Shown: positions 1 to 9,188, numbered from the stretch's first letter. The stretch is DNA of 15,027 nucleotides from Deltaproteobacteria bacterium (GCA_019313105.1 JAFDBW010000177.1:1-15027); one strand, 5' to 3'. Notes: generated from the letters alone by a model not told the origin. Numbers and translations are program-made.

Positions 1-113
1 CGCCACACTCGGCCTGCTCGACGAACGACCGAAGGTCGTGGTCAGAGGCGGTGGCTCACACAGGCACCTTCCCTCACTCGCCGTCACGGCTCATCCGGAC
101 ACCAGGGCATGCA
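1..113. other. Left-edge segment unrelated to the ATP-grasp gene
   Basis: The reading frame of the downstream ATP-grasp gene stays open through this stretch. However, none of the three forward frames gives the sequence expected just before the conserved VPTL region of COG2308 proteins, normally something like an NPRRY...Q...LS segment. The reverse strand shows short frames with stops and nothing recognisable. The stretch is also visibly richer in GC than the operon that follows. A chimeric contig edge or a recombination junction near base 111 fits best. A very divergent segment is possible but less likely. Confidence 0.5.
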
Positions 114-332
114 CGCGTGCCGACCCTGGTTGAAGATCACTTCGAGGGCCGTCACGTCGACCTGCGCCCCTATATCCTCTACGGCGAGGACATCTATGTC
201 ATGCCCGGAGGGCTGACCCGGGTTGCGCTGAAGAAAGGCTCCCTGGTGGTCAACTCCAGCCAGGGTGGCGGCAGCAAGGATACCTGGGTGGTCGAGGCCT
301 GTACGTTGCCGGGAGGGGGTGCCTCATGCTGA
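3..332 (+). CDS. Circularly permuted ATP-grasp protein, 3' end only (COG2308)
   Basis: This is the C-terminal ~70 residues of a circularly permuted ATP-grasp amidoligase (DUF404/DUF407 family), which forms amide bonds at the cost of ATP in the cytoplasm. Recognisable homology begins near codon 114-116 (RVPTL) and runs through GRHVDLRPYILYGED, the PGGLTRVAL motif and NSSQGGGSKDTWV, which are family signatures close to the C-terminus. The gene is cut by the window edge, and the first ~110 bases do not look like the family. Its TGA stop overlaps the next gene's ATG by 7 bp, so the two are probably translationally coupled. A second, complete copy of the same domain lies at 4781 and aligns over the same motifs, but with SNRAGGLSKDAWV in place of NSSQGGGSKDTWV. 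Confidence 0.85.
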   Translation, partial: PHSACSTNDRRSWSEAVAHTGTFPHSPSRLIRTPGHARVPTLVEDHFEGRHVDLRPYILYGEDIYVMPGGLTRVALKKGSLVVNSSQGGGSKDTWVVEACTLPGGGASC

Positions 333-1306
333 GTCGTGTTGCCGAATCGATGTACTGGCTGGCCCGTTATGTTGAGCGGGCTGAAAATGTGGCGCGCATT
401 ATGGACGCCAACTATCACATGATTCTTGACCTGCCAAGCGGAGTTGGTGAGCAGTGGGAGCCGCTGATCGTAACGACCGGCGACGAAGATCTGTTCAAGG
501 AGTTCTACGATGATTTCAATGAAGAGAACGTGGTCCGGTTCTTGACATTCGACACCAGAAATCCTAATTCGATTCTTTCATGCCTGCAGATGGCCAGGGA
601 AAATGCGCGCTCGGTGCGCGAATGGATCAGTTCCGAGATGTGGCAGCAGGTCAACACCTTCTACCTGCTCGTCAAGGAAGCCTCGCGCAAAAGCGGCGGG
701 ATCGAGCTCCCGCACGAATTTTTTGTCGAGGTCATGCTTGCCAGCCATCTCTTTACCGGTCTTTCGCAGAACACCATGACGCATGGTGATGGCTGGCAGT
801 TCGCCCGTCTCGGCAGGATGCTCGAACGGGCCGACAAGACCGCCCGGATCATTGACGTCAAGTATTTTATCCTGCTGCCTTCGGTGGATTATGTCGGGAC
901 GCCTTACGACCATATCCTCTGGGGGTCGATTTTGCGCTCGGCAAGCGCCTTTGAAATGTATCGCAAGGATTATGGCCAGATTGTCCCTGACCAGATCATC
1001 GAGTTCCTGGTCCTTGATGCCGAGTTCCCGCGGGCGATTCACCATTGCCTGATCATCGCGGAGTTGTCGCTGCGCAATATTTCGGGGACCATGCGTGGCC
1101 GCTTTACCAACCGTGCCGAAAAATCACTCGGGCGTCTGCTGGCAGACCTCGATTACACGACCATTGATGATATCAAGGCAATTGGTCTTCATGAGTTTAT
1201 CGACGATCTTCAGACCCGTCTGAATGATGTCAGCAATGTTGTTTTCGAGACATTTTTCTCGGTTTCCGCGGCGACCTATGCCGTGCAAGATCAATCACAG
1301 AGCTAG
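326..1306 (+). CDS. Alpha-E domain protein (DUF403, COG2307)
   Basis: This 326-residue, almost wholly alpha-helical cytoplasmic protein spans one full alpha-E domain, the usual length for a stand-alone member. The N-terminal signature LSRVAESMYWLARYVERAEN (residues 2-21) is typical of the family. A second similar motif, RMLERADKTARI, lies around residues 164-175. The biochemical role of alpha-E is not established; it almost always sits beside a circularly permuted ATP-grasp and a transglutaminase-like protein and is thought to act with them. The ATG is preceded by a purine-rich GGGAGGGGG (about 311-319) and overlaps the upstream stop by 7 bp. The same domain recurs as the C-terminal half of the protein encoded at 4781-7354. 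Confidence 0.93.
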   Translation: MLSRVAESMYWLARYVERAENVARIMDANYHMILDLPSGVGEQWEPLIVTTGDEDLFKEFYDDFNEENVVRFLTFDTRNPNSILSCLQMARENARSVREWISSEMWQQVNTFYLLVKEASRKSGGIELPHEFFVEVMLASHLFTGLSQNTMTHGDGWQFARLGRMLERADKTARIIDVKYFILLPSVDYVGTPYDHILWGSILRSASAFEMYRKDYGQIVPDQIIEFLVLDAEFPRAIHHCLIIAELSLRNISGTMRGRFTNRAEKSLGRLLADLDYTTIDDIKAIGLHEFIDDLQTRLNDVSNVVFETFFSVSAATYAVQDQSQS

Positions 1307-1348
1307 GAACCTGATCTTCAGACAGATTCCCGGGGAGTTATCCAGTTT

Positions 1349-4300
1349 ATGTCCATCCGCGTTGCCTGCAGGCACATTACACATTACCGGTTTGACCGCC
1401 CTATCAACCTCTCCCCGCATGTCCTGCGACTGCGGCCGGCACCGCATTCGCGGACCCCGATCCGTGCCTATGCCATGCGCATCGCTCCCGATACACACTT
1501 CATCAACTGGCAGCAGGACCCTTTCGGCAACTACCTGGCACGGCTGGTGTTCCCCGAGAAGACCCGTGAGCTGAAAATCGAGGTCGAGGTGGTCGCCGAC
1601 ATGACCGTCATCAACCCGTTCGATTTTTTTGTCGAAGAATATGCCGAGAAAATCCCTTTTAGCTACGAAGCCCAATTACGCAAGGAGTTGACGCCTTACT
1701 TTGAATTGACTGAAAGCGGACCACTGCTGAGCGCCTGGCTGGAAAAGGTCGATCATTCGCCGACCACGACGGTTGATTTCCTGGTCAGCCTGAACCAGAG
1801 GGTCCGCGAGTCGGTCAATTACTCGGTGCGCATGGAGCCGGGGGTCCAGACCTGCGAAGAGACTCTTGAACGGGGGATTGGCTCCTGCAGGGATTCTGGC
1901 TGGCTGCTGGTGCAGATCCTGCGCCACCTTGGGCTCGCGGCACGTTTTGTCTCGGGCTATCTGATTCAGCTGACTGCCGATGAAAAATCGCTCGACGGGC
2001 CTTCCGGACCCGAGGCCGACTTTACTGACCTGCATGCCTGGGCGGAGGTCTATATCCCCGGCGCCGGCTGGATCGGGCTTGACCCGACCTCCGGGCTGTT
2101 TGCCGGAGAAGGCCATATCCCGCTGGCTTGTACACCACATTACTCGAGTGCGGCTCCGGTTACAGGCGCTATGGACAAGTGCGAAGTGAGCTTCGAATTC
2201 GAGAACAGCGTCAAACGTATCCATGAAGACCCGCGCGTGACCAAACCTTACAGCGACGAGCAATGGGCACGGATCGATGCCCTGGGAGAGCAGGTCGATG
2301 CGAATCTGACCAGCGGCGACGTTCGTCTGACCATGGGCGGAGAGCCGACTTTCGTTTCGATCGACGACATGGAAGGTGCGGAATGGAACACCAAGGCTGA
2401 TGGTCCGCACAAAAGGGAGTTGGCCAACAACCTGGTCCGCCGCCTGCGCGAATCATTCAGCAGCGGCGGATTACTGCACTTCGGCCAGGGCAAATGGTAC
2501 CCCGGTGAACAGTTGCCGCGCTGGGCTTATGGCTGTTTCTGGCGCAAGGACGGCGTACCGGTGTGGCAGAATCCTGAGCTGCTTGCCAATATCGCCGAAG
2601 ATTACAAGATAACCCATGAGCACGCCGAGCGCTTCGCCGGTGAGCTGGCGAGACGGCTTGGTGTTAATCCTCAGCGGGTGGTGCCGGGCTACGAAGATAT
2701 CTTTTATTACCTGTGGAAAGAGGGGACCCTGCCGAACAATGTCGACCCGCTAAAGGTCGATCTCAAGGACCCCCTGGAACGCCAATACCTAGCGACGCTG
2801 TTGGATAAAGGCCTCGGAACACCGACCGGCTACGCTCTGCCGCTGCAATGGGACGAAACAAGCGGTAGCTGGTACAGTGGCCCGTGGGAGTTCCGCCGGG
2901 AACAGATGTTCCTGATCCCGGGCGGCTCGGCTATGGGGTTGCGCCTGCCTCTCGAGTCGCTGCCCTGGGAGGCTCCGGAGAAACGGGAAACAGGTACCGA
3001 ACATGACCAGTTCGGTGCCTTGCCGGTCCTCGGGGACTCCCATGGCGAAGTCGCCAAAAGATACAGCCAGGTAGAAAAACCGGTCCCGGCCCATCCAGAA
3101 ATTCACGAACAGGCTCCTGCTGACGAAATTGGCGGCAAGAACCTGGTCAAGATTCCCCATACCGCACTTTGTGTCGAAGCCCGCGAAGGCCGTTTGCATG
3201 TTTTTATGGCCCCGCTGAAGAAGCTCGAACATTACCTGGACCTGATTGCGACGATCGAGGCGACCGCTGCCGAATTGTCCATGCCGGTGGTCATCGAAGG
3301 CTATGAACCGCCGCGCGACTATCGCCTCGAACGACTGCTGGTGACCCCGGACCCGGGCGTCATCGAGGTTAACATCCATCCGGCAGCCTCCTGGCGGGAA
3401 CTGGTGGAGAATACCACGACCCTCTACGAGGAAGCCCGTCAGAGTCGTCTCGGTACCGAGAAATTCATGCTCGATGGCCGCCACTCGGGAACCGGTGGCG
3501 GCAATCATATCACGATCGGCGGAGCGACCCCGGCCGACAGCCCGGTGCTGAGACGTCCCGATCTGCTGCGCAGCCTGGTCACTTACTGGCAGCATCATCC
3601 GGGGCTTTCCTATCTCTTCTCCGGAATGTTCATCGGCCCGACCAGCCAGGCGCCGCGCGTCGACGAGGCGCGCAACGACGCACTTTACGAACTCGAGATT
3701 GCATTCCAGCAGATGCCCAAAGGGGAAGTCCCGGCCCCCTGGCTGGTTGACCGTCTGATGCGCAATCTTTTGATCGACATGACCGGCAACACCCACCGTG
3801 CCGAGTTCTGCATCGATAAACTTTATTCTCCCGACAGCTCTTCAGGACGCCTTGGCCTGGTCGAAATGCGTGCTTTTGAAATGCCTCCCCACGCCCGCAT
3901 GAGCCTGGTGCAGAATCTGCTGCTGCGCACCCTGGTGGCCTGGTTCTGGGAAACGCCGTACGAACACGACCTGGTGCGTTGGGGGACGGAACTCCACGAC
4001 CGGTTCCTGCTGCCGCACTTCGTCCGCGAGGATATGCGGGAAGTGGTGGTTGACCTCAACCGGGCCGGCTACAACTTCGAACTGGAGTGGTTCGAACCGT
4101 TCCTCGAATTCCGTTTCCCGCACTTCGGTTCGGTCAATATCGACGCGATGGAACTCGAATTGCGCTTTGCTATCGAGCCGTGGCACGTCCTTGGTGAAGA
4201 GATGGGCAGCCAGGGCACCGCCCGCTTCGTTGATTCTTCGGTAGAGCGGCTGCAACTACGGATCAACGGTCTGACTGAATTGCGCCACGTCGTGGTCTGC

Positions 4301-4732
4301 AATGGCCGCCGGCTTGCACTTCGCAGCACCGGACGCAAGGGCGAGTTCGTCGTCGGTGTCCGTTACCGGGCATGGCAGCCGCCTTCGGCGCTGCATCCGA
4401 CGATCAAGCCGCACTCGCCGCTGGTTTTCAATGTCATTGATACCTGGAGCGGTCAGGCGATCGGCGGCTGCACCTACCACGTCTCCCATCCGGGCGGGCG
4501 CAGTTATGACGTCTTTCCGGTCAATGCCTTTGAGGCCGAAGCACGTCGTATCACGCGCTTTTGGGACCTTGGCGCTGAGCCGGGGGCGATCCAGACAGCA
4601 CCACCCGCTTTTGCCGGACTTGGTACCTTTACGCCTGTCCCCGGTTCGTCCGTACCGATGACGCCGCCCGAAGAAGAACCGAACGAGGAGTTCCCTTATA
4701 CCGTGGATTTGCGACGCCTTCCCGGACTATAA
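1349..4732 (+). CDS. Transglutaminase-like domain fused to DUF2126 ligase domain
   Basis: This 1127-residue protein carries an N-terminal bacterial transglutaminase-N module (about 1-110) and a papain-fold transglutaminase core (about 140-260). An apparent triad is visible: Cys180 in GSCRDSGWL, His229 in DLHAWAEVY and Asp245 in GLDPTSGL. From about residue 320 to the end is DUF2126 (COG4196), which is related to glutamate-cysteine ligase-like COOH-NH2 ligases. It opens with RLTMGGEPTFVS (about 326), contains HSGTGGGNHITIGG (from 712) and has LVEMRAFEMPPH (Glu839, Arg841, Glu844), a plausible metal/ATP site. The fusion of a hydrolase or transferase with a ligase in one chain is the usual architecture for COG4196. 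The start was chosen at ATG 1349 behind GGGGAG (1331-1336). It lies 42 bp after the alpha-E gene, in the same operon. The substrate is unknown. Confidence 0.92.
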   Translation: MSIRVACRHITHYRFDRPINLSPHVLRLRPAPHSRTPIRAYAMRIAPDTHFINWQQDPFGNYLARLVFPEKTRELKIEVEVVADMTVINPFDFFVEEYAEKIPFSYEAQLRKELTPYFELTESGPLLSAWLEKVDHSPTTTVDFLVSLNQRVRESVNYSVRMEPGVQTCEETLERGIGSCRDSGWLLVQILRHLGLAARFVSGYLIQLTADEKSLDGPSGPEADFTDLHAWAEVYIPGAGWIGLDPTSGLFAGEGHIPLACTPHYSSAAPVTGAMDKCEVSFEFENSVKRIHEDPRVTKPYSDEQWARIDALGEQVDANLTSGDVRLTMGGEPTFVSIDDMEGAEWNTKADGPHKRELANNLVRRLRESFSSGGLLHFGQGKWYPGEQLPRWAYGCFWRKDGVPVWQNPELLANIAEDYKITHEHAERFAGELARRLGVNPQRVVPGYEDIFYYLWKEGTLPNNVDPLKVDLKDPLERQYLATLLDKGLGTPTGYALPLQWDETSGSWYSGPWEFRREQMFLIPGGSAMGLRLPLESLPWEAPEKRETGTEHDQFGALPVLGDSHGEVAKRYSQVEKPVPAHPEIHEQAPADEIGGKNLVKIPHTALCVEAREGRLHVFMAPLKKLEHYLDLIATIEATAAELSMPVVIEGYEPPRDYRLERLLVTPDPGVIEVNIHPAASWRELVENTTTLYEEARQSRLGTEKFMLDGRHSGTGGGNHITIGGATPADSPVLRRPDLLRSLVTYWQHHPGLSYLFSGMFIGPTSQAPRVDEARNDALYELEIAFQQMPKGEVPAPWLVDRLMRNLLIDMTGNTHRAEFCIDKLYSPDSSSGRLGLVEMRAFEMPPHARMSLVQNLLLRTLVAWFWETPYEHDLVRWGTELHDRFLLPHFVREDMREVVVDLNRAGYNFELEWFEPFLEFRFPHFGSVNIDAMELELRFAIEPWHVLGEEMGSQGTARFVDSSVERLQLRINGLTELRHVVVCNGRRLALRSTGRKGEFVVGVRYRAWQPPSALHPTIKPHSPLVFNVIDTWSGQAIGGCTYHVSHPGGRSYDVFPVNAFEAEARRITRFWDLGAEPGAIQTAPPAFAGLGTFTPVPGSSVPMTPPEEEPNEEFPYTVDLRRLPGL

Positions 4733-4780
4733 TCGGGCCGAGGATAATCAATGCCATGTTGACGCTACGAGGCCCCTGCC

Positions 4781-7354
4781 GTGGAACCGTCCGATAAACA
4801 GATTTCCGGGTCAATTGCCCAGTTTTATGCCCCAAGGCTCGAAGCCTACGATGAGATGTATGCCGGTGAAGGAAAAATTCTCCCTCACTGGCGGGTTCTC
4901 ATGCAGGAGCTTGATGAACTCGGTCGGGAGGGGTTAGAGCGCCGCCACCTGGAGGCCCAGCGCCTGCTGCGCGAGAACGGTGTCACGTTCAATATCTACG
5001 ACGGGTTGCATGGTATGGCCCGACCCTGGGAGCTTGACCCGATCCCGCTGTTCATCAGTGCCGAAGAGTGGTCGATCATCGAGGCCGGACTGGTCCAGAG
5101 GGCGGAACTTCTCAACCTGGTCCTGGCAGACATTTACGGCCCTCAGCAGCTTTTGAAAGAAGGACTCCTGCCGCCTGAAGTGGTATTCGGCCATGCCGGT
5201 TTCCAACGCTCCTGCGTCGGCTCCATCAAAGCCGGTGACCGCGCACTCACCATCTGCTCTTCCAACCTTGCCCGTGGCCCGGATGGCCGCATGTGGGTGA
5301 TTGATGACCGGGCGCAGTCTCCTTCCGGTGCCGGCTATGCACTGGAAAACCGCATGGTCATGACGCGCATCGCCCCGGCGCTTTTCCGTGATTGTCATGT
5401 TCGGCGGTTGGCCGGCTTCTTTCAGCCTTTCCGGGATCGGCTTGCGAGCCTCGCACCGCAGAACCGGGAAGATCCTAGGATCGTGGTTCTGACGCCGGGC
5501 CCCTACAGCCCGAGTTATTTCGAACATGCTTATCTCGCCAATTACCTCGGTTATACGTTGGTCCAGGGCGATGACCTGAGCGTCCGCGACGGGCGCGTCT
5601 GGCTGAAATCGCTGGAAGGGCTGCACCAGGTTGATGTCATCCTGCGACGGGTTGATGATGCCTACTGTGATCCGCTGGAATTGCGGGAAGACTCACGGCT
5701 CGGTGTGACCGGTCTGCTGCAGTCGGCCCGTCTTGGTCATGTAGCGATTGCCAACCCGATCGGCAGTTGTGTGCTGGAAAATCCCGGTCTGCTGGCTTTC
5801 CTCCCGGGGATTGCCAAGCACTTCTTCGGTGAAGATCTCATGCTTCCCTCGGTCGCAACCTGGTGGTGTGGTCAGGAAAACGAACGTCGATTCGTTCTCG
5901 AGAACCTGGAAAAGCTGGTTATAAAAACGATTCATCGCACACGCGGGTACCGCTCGATTTTTGGTGCTCAATTGACCCAATCCGAGCAGGCCGAATTGCG
6001 CGAGCGGATTCTGCACAAGCCATATCTGTACACTGGCCAGGAGATGGTCAGTTTTTCAACGGCCCCGTCGTTGGTTGATGGTCAGGTCGAGCCGCGTCAC
6101 GCGATTCTTCGTTCTTTCCTGGTTGCTGGAAAAGGTGGTTATATCGCCATGCCTGGCGGCCTGACGCGAATTGCCTCCCGGGAAGGGGAACTGGTCGTTT
6201 CCAACCGGGCAGGTGGCTTGAGCAAGGACGCCTGGGTCCTGTCGAATGAACCGGTTGAATATGTCAGCCTGTGGAGGCAACCGAAACAGGAGCAGGTCCT
6301 GCAGTTTCGCACCGAGCCACTGCCGAGCCGCGCTGCGGATAATCTGTTCTGGGCCGGTCGCTACGTCGAGAGGGCTGAGGGGACCGCCCGTCTGTTGCGG
6401 GCGATCTATCTGCTCCGTAGGGAGTTGCGCGATGCCAACGGGGGGATGACCATCTCCTATCTTCACAACCTGTTGCGCGCCCTGACACATGTGACCGGGA
6501 CTTATCCGGGGTTTGTCGATGAAGATGCCGAAAAACTACTAAAGAATCCTCGACCTGAGCTGCGTTCCCTGTTGCAGGATGCAAGTCGGGTCGGTAGCCT
6601 GACATCGACCCTGCAGGCCTTCGGCCAAGTTGCCATGACCGTCAGGGACCACTGGCCGACCGAAATCTGGAGGATTATCGACGCAATCCGGCAGGACTGG
6701 GCTGATGATGAAGCAACGCCTGGTCCGGGGAACTATCGTACCCAGGACCGCCTCGACCACCTGATCATGCAGCTGGTTGCCTTCAGCGGTCTGACTGCGG
6801 AGAGCATGGCCCGGGAATCCGGCTGGCTGCTGCTCGATATCGGTCGGCGGTTGGAGCGGGCCCTCGGGGTGATTTCTCTGCTGCGTGCCACCCTGGTTCC
6901 CGGTATGGATGATGCAACGAAAGGTCAGCTGATGGAGACGGTGTTGGTCATCTGTGACAGTCTAAACACCTACCGTCGGCGTTATCACTCGTACATGCAT
7001 CTCCCCACCGTGCTCGAGCTGATCCTGATGGACCCTCACCATCCGAGGTCTTTGGCTTATCAGCTCAATTGCCTGCAGCAGCACGTCGCCGAATTGCCGC
7101 GCATCCAGGTGTCGCACCGTCTTGGCGATGATGAGAGGGCTGTCCTCGAGGCCTTTACCGCTCTGCGCCTGGCCGATGCTGTTGAATTGTCCAGGATTGG
7201 CGAGAGCGATGGTTACTGCAAGGGGCTGGAGGAATTGCTCTCCGCTCAAACAGAGAGCCTATGGCAATTGTCCGAGGTGATCACCGGCACCTATTTCAGT
7301 CATTCGCAACCGCCTCAACAGTTGTCGCCGCAGCATCAGGATGAAGACATATGA
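4781..7354 (+). CDS. Circularly permuted ATP-grasp fused to alpha-E domain
   Basis: This 857-residue fusion has residues ~40-490 as a complete circularly permuted ATP-grasp domain. It shows GLHGMARPWELDPIP (~75-90), WVIDDRAQSPSGAGYALENR (172-191), LTPGPYSPSYFEHAYLA (from 237), TWWCG (360-364), PGGLTRIA (from 458) and SKDAWVL (from 481). Residues ~514-840 are an alpha-E domain beginning PLPSRAADNLFWAGRYVERA. The protein thus unites in one chain what the first two genes of the operon encode separately, which supports a physical partnership. The GTG start is favoured because GAGG (4769-4772) sits 8 nt upstream; the in-frame ATG at 4751 runs into TGA after three codons. The stop overlaps the next start (ATGA). 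The predicted role is ATP-dependent amide bond formation on an unknown acceptor. Confidence 0.92.
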   Translation: MEPSDKQISGSIAQFYAPRLEAYDEMYAGEGKILPHWRVLMQELDELGREGLERRHLEAQRLLRENGVTFNIYDGLHGMARPWELDPIPLFISAEEWSIIEAGLVQRAELLNLVLADIYGPQQLLKEGLLPPEVVFGHAGFQRSCVGSIKAGDRALTICSSNLARGPDGRMWVIDDRAQSPSGAGYALENRMVMTRIAPALFRDCHVRRLAGFFQPFRDRLASLAPQNREDPRIVVLTPGPYSPSYFEHAYLANYLGYTLVQGDDLSVRDGRVWLKSLEGLHQVDVILRRVDDAYCDPLELREDSRLGVTGLLQSARLGHVAIANPIGSCVLENPGLLAFLPGIAKHFFGEDLMLPSVATWWCGQENERRFVLENLEKLVIKTIHRTRGYRSIFGAQLTQSEQAELRERILHKPYLYTGQEMVSFSTAPSLVDGQVEPRHAILRSFLVAGKGGYIAMPGGLTRIASREGELVVSNRAGGLSKDAWVLSNEPVEYVSLWRQPKQEQVLQFRTEPLPSRAADNLFWAGRYVERAEGTARLLRAIYLLRRELRDANGGMTISYLHNLLRALTHVTGTYPGFVDEDAEKLLKNPRPELRSLLQDASRVGSLTSTLQAFGQVAMTVRDHWPTEIWRIIDAIRQDWADDEATPGPGNYRTQDRLDHLIMQLVAFSGLTAESMARESGWLLLDIGRRLERALGVISLLRATLVPGMDDATKGQLMETVLVICDSLNTYRRRYHSYMHLPTVLELILMDPHHPRSLAYQLNCLQQHVAELPRIQVSHRLGDDERAVLEAFTALRLADAVELSRIGESDGYCKGLEELLSAQTESLWQLSEVITGTYFSHSQPPQQLSPQHQDEDI

Positions 7355-8226
7355 AATACCGTGTTACTCATACGACCGAGTTTACGTATGAAGCGCGGGT
7401 AGGGCTTTGTTATAACGAGGCCAGGTTGCTACCGCGCGATTTGCCGAACCAGAGAATTCTGACGGCAGGTTTGCAGATCGAGCCGGTCCCCTACGATTAC
7501 TACGAGCGTTTAGACTACTTTGGTAACCGGACTGCTTATTTCTCCATTCAGCAGCCTCATGATCAGCTCTTCGTGACTGCGAACAGTGAGATTGAGACCA
7601 ATGCCATCAAACTGCCCGCAGAGGCGGGAATCCTTGCCTGGGAGATGGCCCGGGAACGGTTGCGCAACACCAGGTCCGCAGAAGTACTCGACGCATCCCA
7701 ATTTGTTCTCGATTCGCCTACGGTTGTTGTCAATGACCTGATTTTGGACTATGCCATGCTGTCTTTTTCGCCGGGGCAGCCACTGATCGATGCTGTAACC
7801 GACCTGATGCAGAGGATTTTTCACGAGTTCAATTACGATCCGGAATTCTCCACGATTGCCACTCCGCTGAAAGATGTTCTGGAACACCGTAGCGGCGTCT
7901 GTCAAGATTTCGCTCACCTGGCGATCGGTTGCCTGCGTTCCATGGGGCTGGCGGCACGCTATGTAAGCGGGTACATCGAGACCGAGCCCCCACCAGGTGA
8001 GGAGCGTCTGGTGGGCGCCGATGCTTCGCATGCGTGGTTCTCAGCCTACCTTCCTGAATACGGTTGGCTCGATTTCGACCCGACCAACAACCAGTTGCCC
8101 GGAGAGCGGTACATTTCGGTTGCCTGGGGGCGCGACTTTGCGGATGTGACACCCTTGAAAGGTGTGGCTTTTGGCAGTGGTGAACATGAGCTGAAAGTCT
8201 CTGTTGATGTCCTCGCGATTGAATGA
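7351..8226 (+). CDS. Transglutaminase-like cysteine protein (COG1305)
   Basis: This 291-residue protein has a bacterial transglutaminase N-terminal region (about 1-80, opening KYRVTHTTEFTYEA) and a papain-fold core. The apparent triad is Cys184 in SGVCQDFAHL, His227 in ASHAWFSAY and Asp243 in WLDFDPTNN. The His-Asp spacing of 16 residues equals that in the DUF2126 fusion at 1349, and both share the LAARYVSGY/LAARFVSGY strand. No signal peptide or membrane segment is visible, so action in the cytoplasm is likely. The start codon overlaps the ATP-grasp/alpha-E stop by 4 bp, the hallmark of translational coupling. The family includes peptidases, cross-linkers and amidases; which applies here cannot be told from sequence. 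Confidence 0.93.
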   Translation: MKYRVTHTTEFTYEARVGLCYNEARLLPRDLPNQRILTAGLQIEPVPYDYYERLDYFGNRTAYFSIQQPHDQLFVTANSEIETNAIKLPAEAGILAWEMARERLRNTRSAEVLDASQFVLDSPTVVVNDLILDYAMLSFSPGQPLIDAVTDLMQRIFHEFNYDPEFSTIATPLKDVLEHRSGVCQDFAHLAIGCLRSMGLAARYVSGYIETEPPPGEERLVGADASHAWFSAYLPEYGWLDFDPTNNQLPGERYISVAWGRDFADVTPLKGVAFGSGEHELKVSVDVLAIE

Positions 8227-8270
8227 GGATTGAAATGGTCGATAGTGTAACTCGATAGGAGGGCAAGACT

Positions 8271-9188
8271 GTGACTTTGAATTGCCAGGAAGTCCTGGAT
8301 GAGATTCATCGCGAAATCCAGCCTTTGATCGGTCGAGGCACCATTCCGGACTATATCCCGCCTCTGGCCAAAGTCTCCGGAAAGAAATTCGGCATGGCTC
8401 TGCAGACAACCGATGGCCAGTCCTGCGAGATTGGTGATGCGGCAGAAAGGTTCTCCATCCAGAGTATCTCCAAGCTGTTTTCTTTGACACTGGCCTTTCG
8501 ACTGGTTGGAACATCACTCTGGAAGAGGGTGGGCAGGGAGCCTTCCGGTACACCATTTAATTCCCTTGTGCAACTCGAATATGAACGTGGGATTCCCCGA
8601 AACCCTTTCATCAATGCCGGCGCCTTGGTGATTACGGATATTATCCTTGAACATGTTGACGATCCGCAAAAAACTTACTTGTCATTTCTGCAGCAGATTA
8701 CTGGCATTCCTTCGGTGAAAATTTCGAAGACCGTTTACCAGGCTGAAATCAAATCCGGGCATCGCAATCGGGCGCTGGCCAACTTGCTCAAGGATTTTGG
8801 TAATCTCCGGCACAACGTGGAGGATGTTCTGTCCTTTTACTTTTTTCAGTGTGCGGTGATGATGAATTGCACAGAGCTGGCCATGGCGAGCCTGTTCTTG
8901 GCGAATAATGGGGAGGCTCCCGTCGCAGGCGAGGTCGTCAGCCAAAGGCATGCAAAACGGATCAACGCGGTCATGCTGACGTGTGGCACTTACGACGCAG
9001 CGGGTGATTTCGCCTATCGGGTTGGCCTGCCGGGGAAAAGCGGTGTGGGTGGCGGGATCGTGGCGGTTGTGCCGGGCAGGATGTCTCTGTGCGTGTGGTC
9101 GCCGGCACTGAATTCAGCCGGGAACTCTTATGCCGGGACCAAGGCCCTGGAACTGTTTACGACCAAGACCAGGCTCTCGGTTTTCTGA
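8271..9188 (+). CDS. glsA: Glutaminase (serine-type, GlsA family)
   Basis: This 305-residue enzyme hydrolyses L-glutamine to L-glutamate and ammonia in the cytoplasm. The length matches bacterial glutaminases of the serine beta-lactamase-like fold. The catalytic SxxK motif is seen as Ser65-Ile-Ser-Lys68 in FSIQSISKLF. Other family signatures are PRNPFINAGAL, SGHRNRALA and CGTYDAAGDFAYRVGLPGKSGVGGG. GTG is chosen as the start because a strong AGGAGGG (8257-8263) lies 7 nt upstream. The gene follows the transglutaminase gene by 44 bp with no clear promoter between, so read-through from the amidoligase operon is likely. A terminator at 9233-9263 closes the unit. Supply of glutamate or ammonia to the ligases is an attractive link but is inference only. 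Confidence 0.95.
   Translation: MTLNCQEVLDEIHREIQPLIGRGTIPDYIPPLAKVSGKKFGMALQTTDGQSCEIGDAAERFSIQSISKLFSLTLAFRLVGTSLWKRVGREPSGTPFNSLVQLEYERGIPRNPFINAGALVITDIILEHVDDPQKTYLSFLQQITGIPSVKISKTVYQAEIKSGHRNRALANLLKDFGNLRHNVEDVLSFYFFQCAVMMNCTELAMASLFLANNGEAPVAGEVVSQRHAKRINAVMLTCGTYDAAGDFAYRVGLPGKSGVGGGIVAVVPGRMSLCVWSPALNSAGNSYAGTKALELFTTKTRLSVF

Noticed and set aside
2789..3796. 335-residue minus-strand open frame opposite the DUF2126 domain
   Set aside because: It is antisense to strongly conserved DUF2126 motifs, has no ribosome binding site or recognisable protein character, and arises from GC-rich codon bias.
4735..4775. GGGCC...GGCCC pairing that could hide the ribosome binding site of the ATP-grasp/alpha-E gene
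   Set aside because: Only five pairs with a ~31-nt loop, easily expected by chance in GC-rich sequence.
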